Source of the DNA: an uncultured Cellvibrio sp.
GTDB taxonomy: Bacteria; Pseudomonadota; Gammaproteobacteria; Pseudomonadales; Cellvibrionaceae
NCBI GenBank assembly: GCA_946481095.1
Contig: CAMLML010000110.1
Coordinates: 1-10,971 of the forward strand
DNA: 10,971 nt
Direction of reading: 5' to 3'
This document shows positions 6,758 to 10,971 of the stretch, in pieces. The translations under genes were made by a program, and so were the position numbers. Position 1 is the first letter of the stretch. Each line of letters opens with the position of its first letter. The notes below the pieces were generated by a model. The model had not been told where the DNA came from, made no database searches, and saw only the letters and a program-made list of their open reading frames with translations.

Positions 6758-8419
6758 ATGAAGAAAGACTTACATTACCAGAATGGCACATCAAACAAGT
6801 TCTGGAATATCGAAGTTTCTGGAAAATCCTTTACAGTCACTTATGGAAAGTCAGGTACTGCAGGTACTTCCAATACCAAAACGTTTGACTCCCAGGAGGC
6901 TTGTTTAAAAGAAGCGACTAAAGTACTGAATGAAAAATTGAAAAAAGGCTATGTTGAAATAGGCTCATTGACTAATGCTGATTCATTACCAAAAAAATCT
7001 GCAGCAAAAAAAGTGGATGCGAAAACACAGGAAAAACCACAATCTATAGCGCTGCGCCGGTTGCCTCCAGTATCAAAATTTGCAACCTCCAAACGTCATC
7101 CTTCCTTTAAAACATTTGATGAGAGTGATCTGGAGTTATTTGATCAAGGTTACCCTGAGTTGGTATTGCTGGATGATGCGCACAAAGATAATAAAAAGTG
7201 GGAAGAAAAAGCCATAGCCGCACAGAGTTCGATTGATCCAGTTTACGAGATTATATGGCCAACCAAGGTTGCGATTGCCTATGTACATACATATCCGACC
7301 GATCCAGGTTACGACAAAATATTAAAACCGAAATTTGAAAAGAAATGGAAAAAATTTCTTAAGCTGGAAGACAAAACTCCTACGCTCGAAACTGCTCGGA
7401 TAATGCTTGATGAATTTATGCCGGGTGATGATGTTTATTCAGGATGGCAAGCGCCACCAGCATTTTATACTCTGGAGCATTTTATCGGAGCCGAAGCTTT
7501 GGCTGGCGCCATAGTTGAACGACTGGCTGCGTATACTGAAAAACAATGGAATGGCAAGCAAGAGAAAGATGGCCACACACGCATTGCATTGAAAGTTCTA
7601 GGATTTTTAATGTTACGTATGAGCGACGATGCTCGTATACAATTGCAAAAAAAGATTGATAAGCTGATTGCTTCACGCCCTGAAAATACACGACTCAGTA
7701 AACACCTTGCTTATTTGCCTGACAAACCAATCAATCTACCTCTCGAAGAATATTCTTCAGCTGAAGGACCCTGGTTTATGAGTGGGCTAACGGTAACTGC
7801 GACGGTTCGTTGGAAGAATTTTGAAAAATATGGTGTGGCTTATCTTGACCAACGAGCCATGTATCTGGAAGGTATGGATAAACTAATTGATGCTGACATG
7901 AGTTGGTTGCTCGATGGAATTTCCAAAGCCAGAATGCTTGGTTACATAGAAACTCTTGGAAAAATTAAACACCCATATACAGTTCGATTAATTATCAGTT
8001 TTGGAAAATCCAGAGCTGTGCTGAAGGAGGTGCTTGCATGGAAAGAACAGCATGCTGACTATGTTGAATCGGTTTTGCCTATGTTTGCAAATGATGAGTT
8101 TGTGCAAAAAGGTTTGCAAGGGCTTGATCCTTCGGTGAAGCCTATGAAACGAGTCAAGGATCCTATGGCCGCGACAGAAAAAATTATGGAAAAACTGGAA
8201 AAGGCTTTGCCAAAAGCATTTCCTGATCAAGAAAAAGTCACTGCCCTGGTTAAAAAAGCATTGGTCGAAGCTCGTGAAATTGCACGTATGGATGGGCAGG
8301 ATTATTTGGAATGTTACTTTGGCGCTTTGTGGGCTGAATTTCCGTTTTCGTTAGAGTTAACCGAAGAACAGTCAGAATTACTATACGAAGCCTATGAAGA
8401 GGTCATTTACAGTGAATGA
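6758..8419 (+). CDS. WGR-domain protein with long helical C-terminal region
   Basis: The 553-residue protein starts with a WGR domain at about 1-70. It shows [22 protein letters not shown] (15-36), then [25 protein letters not shown] (41-65), the usual strand pattern and the closing lysine-rich helix ending in KKGY. The name-giving W-G-R triplet is here Y-G-K (29-31). WGR domains occur in PARPs, where they bind DNA ends, and in bacterial MolR/YehF-like proteins of unknown role. A lysine-rich linker follows (about 78-95, [17 protein letters not shown]). The remainder is soluble and alpha-helical, perhaps HEAT-like, with an acidic C-terminus. It is the last gene of a likely three-gene operon that begins at 4499, 50 bases after the gene before it. 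A DNA- or nucleotide-sensing role is inference. Confidence 0.85.
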   Translation: MKKDLHYQNGTSNKFWNIEVSGKSFTVTYGKSGTAGTSNTKTFDSQEACLKEATKVLNEKLKKGYVEIGSLTNADSLPKKSAAKKVDAKTQEKPQSIALRRLPPVSKFATSKRHPSFKTFDESDLELFDQGYPELVLLDDAHKDNKKWEEKAIAAQSSIDPVYEIIWPTKVAIAYVHTYPTDPGYDKILKPKFEKKWKKFLKLEDKTPTLETARIMLDEFMPGDDVYSGWQAPPAFYTLEHFIGAEALAGAIVERLAAYTEKQWNGKQEKDGHTRIALKVLGFLMLRMSDDARIQLQKKIDKLIASRPENTRLSKHLAYLPDKPINLPLEEYSSAEGPWFMSGLTVTATVRWKNFEKYGVAYLDQRAMYLEGMDKLIDADMSWLLDGISKARMLGYIETLGKIKHPYTVRLIISFGKSRAVLKEVLAWKEQHADYVESVLPMFANDEFVQKGLQGLDPSVKPMKRVKDPMAATEKIMEKLEKALPKAFPDQEKVTALVKKALVEAREIARMDGQDYLECYFGALWAEFPFSLELTEEQSELLYEAYEEVIYSE

Positions 8420-8449
8420 AATTGATGTGGATTTATCAATTTTATTTTC
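8419..8449 (+). terminator. hairpin directly after the WGR gene
   Basis: AAATTGAT (8419-8426) pairs with ATCAATTT (8435-8442) to give an eight-base stem with an eight-base loop, followed by TATTTTC. The left arm starts on the last base of the WGR stop codon. The stem is AT-rich, so termination may be weak by itself. Confidence 0.45.
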
Positions 8450-8455
8450 ATAACC

Positions 8456-8510
8456 AATATCCTGTATGGTATAAAAAATTCTTTTGTACTATACAGAATA
8501 TTTTTTATTT
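8456..8510. terminator. bidirectional terminator-like hairpin between convergent genes
   Basis: AATATCCTGTATGGTA (8456-8471) and TACTATACAGAATATT (8487-8502) pair over 16 positions with two weak pairs, around a 15-base loop. The right arm leads into TTTTATTT. On the minus strand the stem is followed by an AT-rich stretch without a clean T run. It lies between the WGR gene and the convergent gene ending at 8518, and probably serves mainly the WGR operon. Confidence 0.6.
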
Positions 8511-8517
8511 ATGAGTA

Positions 8518-9075
8518 TCAGGCAACACCAGTCTTGCATTTAAATTCCTGTTTATCCAGTATTGCTCTGATAGCTTCACATCGGCCAGTAGTCAATTCGT
8601 AGCGTTCTTCAGAATCGGGAAAGTAAACTCGCCAAACACCGGAGCTTTGCGGAGTAAGGTGAAGTTCTTCGCCGGCTCTGCTAATTTTAATATTGGTGCT
8701 TGAAGCGACTACAGGAATTTTGAGGATGTTGCCAATGGTAATATAAAGTCCGGCTTTTTTATCCGCTGCGCCACTGCAGCCTGCAATCAAACAAAAAGGG
8801 AAAGTGTTAGCTTTTAGATTTTTTGCAATTAAATTATCAGCAACCGTTTTGCCATCAACTCTATCGCCCAAACCAATTCCCGTTTTAAAAGTCAGGGCAT
8901 TTGCGTGGCCAAGCAGTGTCAGGGGATATTTGCTGTCGCCTTCGTAGGTACCTAAATCCGGCAGTGTCGAATATTTTTTTAACGTGACATCCAATCCACC
9001 TTGCAACGCAGGGATGGCGATTTCCTTAATATCACTATCGTATTCGGATATTGAAATAGTGAGTTTTTTAGCCAT
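8518..9075 (-). CDS. small cytoplasmic protein with caspase/C80-like His/Cys signature
   Basis: The 185-residue product has no signal peptide or membrane segment. Its core is typical of a clan CD cysteine peptidase fold. A strand with a histidine, PLTLLGHANALTF (51-63, H57), leads to a loop with GIGLGDRVDGKTVADNLIAKNL (66-87). A second strand with a cysteine follows, FPFCLIAGCSGAA (92-104, C100), and then GLYITIGNILKIPVVASS (109-126). The order GH, a glycine-rich stretch, a helix with LIAKNL, and a strand ending in GCSGA recalls the self-processing C80 domains of clostridial and MARTX toxins as well as CHAT/caspase domains. It would be one bare domain. ATG at 9075 is preceded by a CAGGT site. 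It converges on the WGR operon. Family membership rests on motif order alone, and a non-catalytic relative cannot be excluded. Confidence 0.65.
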   Translation of the reverse strand: MAKKLTISISEYDSDIKEIAIPALQGGLDVTLKKYSTLPDLGTYEGDSKYPLTLLGHANALTFKTGIGLGDRVDGKTVADNLIAKNLKANTFPFCLIAGCSGAADKKAGLYITIGNILKIPVVASSTNIKISRAGEELHLTPQSSGVWRVYFPDSEERYELTTGRCEAIRAILDKQEFKCKTGVA

Positions 9076-9134
9076 GTTTGATTACCTGTGGTTTATAACT
9101 TGCTTGTTTAAAGTTTATGATCAACGCCTGCGCC

Positions 9135-9162
9135 ACTATATCTCATCATATTAGTATTTCAA
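9135..9162 (-). promoter_or_regulatory. promoter of the small caspase-like gene
   Basis: On the minus strand TTGAAA (9162-9157) and TATAGT (9140-9135) are separated by 16 bases, a close match to a sigma70 promoter. Transcription would start near 9128 and leave a leader of roughly fifty bases before the ATG at 9075. The neighbouring CTCAT...ATGAG half-sites (9142-9146 and 9162-9166) flank the promoter and might be an operator. Confidence 0.55.
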
Positions 9163-9291
9163 TGAGTGATTTCGTTAAAAAAATGACATTGTAAATATTG
9201 CTCTGCTGATGTCGATTTATGCGCATAATTGATAGATTTATTAATTCGCAATTAGTAAGCTTGTCGTATTAATTCGTATTGAGGTTGATTT

Positions 9292-9978
9292 ATGCGCGCA
9301 CATTATTTACAGCATGTTGCTTTTGAAGGTTTGGGTAGTATAGAAAACTGGTTGTTGTCACATGGCTATCAGATAAGCTCGACTCGTCTTTTTGAATCTG
9401 CACTATTTCCTGATGTAAATGAAATTGATTTATTGATCATCATGGGTGGCCCCATGAGTGTGAATGATGAAAAAGAATTGCCTTGGTTGATTGCAGAAAA
9501 GCAATTCGTAAAAGCAGCGATTGATGCAGGTAAACCGGTATTGGGTATTTGCCTGGGTGCGCAGATGATCGCTAATGTAATGGGTTCAAAAATTTATCCC
9601 AATACACAAAAAGAAATTGGTTGGTTTCCGATAACCGCAAGATCAACCGATCTCACATACTTTCAATTTCCACCATCAGTTACTGTTTTTCACTGGCATG
9701 GTGAAACCTTTGATTTGCCAAAACAGGCTAGTTTATTGGCATCAAGTCAGGCTTGTACAAATCAGGCATTTCAAGTTGGTCACAATGTTATCGGTTTGCA
9801 ATTTCATTTGGAAACCACACCGGAATCGTTAAACGATATTTCAGTTCATTGTGCCAATGAAATTGTTGAAGGTGAATTTGTACAATCTGTTGATAAAATG
9901 GTGCAGGATGGAAAACATCATTTTGAAACAATTAATCAATTAATGAGTGAAGTGTTGATTTTCATCACCAAAATATAA
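9292..9978 (+). CDS. class I glutamine amidotransferase-like protein
   Basis: The 228-residue protein is a stand-alone class I (triad) amidotransferase domain of the kind related to GuaA's N-terminal part. Such domains take ammonia from glutamine or have taken up hydrolase roles. The nucleophile motif GICLGAQ is at 85-91 (C87), and the oxyanion-region glycines MGGPMSV are at 51-57. FHWHGETFDLP is at 133-143, and the histidine and glutamate of the triad are in GLQFHLETTPE at 168-178 (H172, E174). The triad is complete, so activity is expected, but the acceptor substrate is unknown. The start has GAGG (9281-9284) seven bases upstream. It is divergent from the small caspase-like gene, with 216 bases between them. 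Two ATTAATTCG copies (9240-9248, 9268-9276) lie in its leader. Confidence 0.88.
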   Translation: MRAHYLQHVAFEGLGSIENWLLSHGYQISSTRLFESALFPDVNEIDLLIIMGGPMSVNDEKELPWLIAEKQFVKAAIDAGKPVLGICLGAQMIANVMGSKIYPNTQKEIGWFPITARSTDLTYFQFPPSVTVFHWHGETFDLPKQASLLASSQACTNQAFQVGHNVIGLQFHLETTPESLNDISVHCANEIVEGEFVQSVDKMVQDGKHHFETINQLMSEVLIFITKI

Positions 9979-9993
9979 TTGGCACAAAATATT

Positions 9994-10059
9994 CGTAGGG
10001 CGGGTCAAGACCCGCGTGTTCTTGCGAATATTTCAAACGCGGCCTTGACCCGCCCTACG
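9994..10059. repeat. GC-rich palindromic repeat between convergent genes
   Basis: CGTAGGGCGGGTCAAG opens the element and its inverted form CTTGACCCGCCCTACG closes it, so nearly the whole 66 bases can fold into one long stem. The left arm also contains its own hairpin GCGGGTC-AA-GACCCGC (10000-10015). A second pairing is possible between AATATTCG (9988-9995) and CGAATATT (10025-10032). It resembles the short dispersed palindromes of REP type seen in many gammaproteobacteria, and its position between the amidotransferase gene and cmoB suggests use as a two-way transcription stop. Copy number cannot be judged from one window. Confidence 0.75.
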
Positions 10060-10068
10060 TGATTTATT

Positions 10069-10971
10069 TTAATTCTCCGCAACAAACACCGCGCGAATGG
10101 GGGCAGGGTGACCTTCAGCAGTCAGATTGGGATTTTGTGGATCAAGAAATTCTGCAAGTGAATGAAATTTCATCCACTCGGTCATGCGCTGTTCTTCGGT
10201 AGTTGTTGGGCAAATGTCAACCAAGCGTGAATTTTTAAAACCGATCTTTTTCATCCAACTTAATAAGGTATCGCAGCTTGGAAGGAACCAGACGTTATTC
10301 ATTTTGGCGTAGCGGTCTTCAGGTACCAAGACATCACCCAGTTTACCTTCGATAACCAGAGTCTCCAGAATTAATTGTCCTCCGGGTTTCAATGCATTTT
10401 TTAATTCTTGTAGATGATCCATAGGTGATCGGCGGTGATAAAAAACACCCATGGAAAATACGCTGTCAAAGGCTTGCATTTTTTCGGGTAAGTCTTCAAT
10501 GCCGATTGGTAAAACATCAATTGGAAAATTTTCGCCTGCAAAATGTTTGATCATATGAAACTGCACAATAAAACGCGGTGAGGGGTCAATACCAATAACG
10601 CGATTGGCACCTGCACCCAGCATGCGCCAACAGTGATAACCATTGCCGCAGCCGACATCCAAAATAAATTTATCTTTTAGCGGAGCTAAATGTGGCAATA
10701 CACGATCCCATTTCCAATCAGAGCGCCATTCAGTATCTATATAAATATCGTGAATAGTGTAGGGGCCTTTACGCCAGGGAATTAATTCTTGCAGCGCAGT
10801 TTTGATTTGATTGCGAGTGGTTTCATCACAATCATTGGTTTCGCCGATTTTAACTTCAGCATCCAGAATAATATTGTGTGTTTTAACATCTGGCAATTTT
10901 GCCAGCGATGCTAACCAATCAGTCAAATCACCATAGCGCTGTTCGCACAAACCTTTGCGAATTTGTTCGGG
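10069..10971 (-). CDS. cmoB: CmoB, tRNA U34 carboxymethyltransferase (5' end outside window)
   Basis: CmoB uses carboxy-S-adenosylmethionine, made by CmoA, to turn 5-hydroxyuridine at the wobble position of several tRNAs into cmo5U, widening codon reading. The visible 300 codons match the family over their length. IPWRKGPYTIHDIYIDTEWR and SDWKWDRVLPHL come first, then the SAM-binding motif ILDVGCGNGYHCWRM and GIDPSPRF, then FSMGVFYHRRSP and LETLV. The C-terminal TEEQRMTEWM and PAPIRAVFVAEN end it. Compared with the 323-residue E. coli enzyme, about 22 N-terminal residues are missing. A TTG at 10950 could be mistaken for the start, but the frame is open to the window edge with family-like residues (PEQIRKG), so the gene continues outside. 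The substrate tRNAs include tRNA-Val(UAC), a copy of which lies at the left end. Confidence 0.95.
   Translation of the reverse strand, partial: PEQIRKGLCEQRYGDLTDWLASLAKLPDVKTHNIILDAEVKIGETNDCDETTRNQIKTALQELIPWRKGPYTIHDIYIDTEWRSDWKWDRVLPHLAPLKDKFILDVGCGNGYHCWRMLGAGANRVIGIDPSPRFIVQFHMIKHFAGENFPIDVLPIGIEDLPEKMQAFDSVFSMGVFYHRRSPMDHLQELKNALKPGGQLILETLVIEGKLGDVLVPEDRYAKMNNVWFLPSCDTLLSWMKKIGFKNSRLVDICPTTTEEQRMTEWMKFHSLAEFLDPQNPNLTAEGHPAPIRAVFVAEN

Noticed and set aside
10948..10950. TTG at 10950 as start of cmoB
   Set aside because: The frame stays open to the window edge with residues that match the family, so the gene is simply cut by the window.
1..10971. CRISPR array or insertion sequence
   Set aside because: No regularly spaced direct repeats and no transposase-like protein or terminal inverted repeats of IS size were seen on either strand.

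Overview
The window looks like part of a gammaproteobacterial chromosome. The main evidence is the cmoB gene at the right end, since CmoB belongs to a tRNA wobble-modification pathway typical of Gammaproteobacteria. System I cytochrome c maturation genes (ccmH, ccmI) and a tRNA-Val(UAC) agree with this. Base composition is mostly AT-rich, with one clearly GC-richer gene in the middle. No genus can be named safely from this sequence.

Left part (1-2030): the 5' three quarters of a tRNA-Val gene lies on the minus strand with a good sigma70-type promoter. It is followed by ccmH and ccmI on the plus strand, two genes of c-type cytochrome maturation that here stand without the rest of the ccm operon.

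Middle part (2050-9075): this is accessory DNA with five or six unusual genes. (i) A 194-residue stand-alone protein has a zinc-deaminase signature (HVE, then WSPCxxC) like that of AID/APOBEC cytidine deaminases. (ii) A CadC/ToxR-like membrane-anchored transcription factor is transcribed away from (iii) a GC-rich gene of unknown function, which begins an apparent three-gene operon. (iv) The second gene of that operon encodes an exported protein with a His...Cys arrangement suggesting a caspase-like (clan CD) fold. (v) The third encodes a WGR-domain protein with a long helical C-terminal region. (vi) Convergent to the operon, across a pair of hairpins, is a small cytoplasmic protein with a second, different His/Cys caspase-like or C80-like signature. 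Two proteins of possible caspase-like fold flanking a WGR protein, with a membrane sensor-regulator and an APOBEC-like deaminase nearby, is the most interesting feature of the window. It could be a stress, conflict or defence cluster, but its function is inferred only from motifs and neighbourhood.

Right part (9292-10971): a class I glutamine amidotransferase-like enzyme with an intact Cys-His-Glu triad is followed by a long GC-rich palindromic repeat between convergent genes, then cmoB on the minus strand, cut by the window edge. No insertion sequence, integrase, CRISPR array or rRNA was found.
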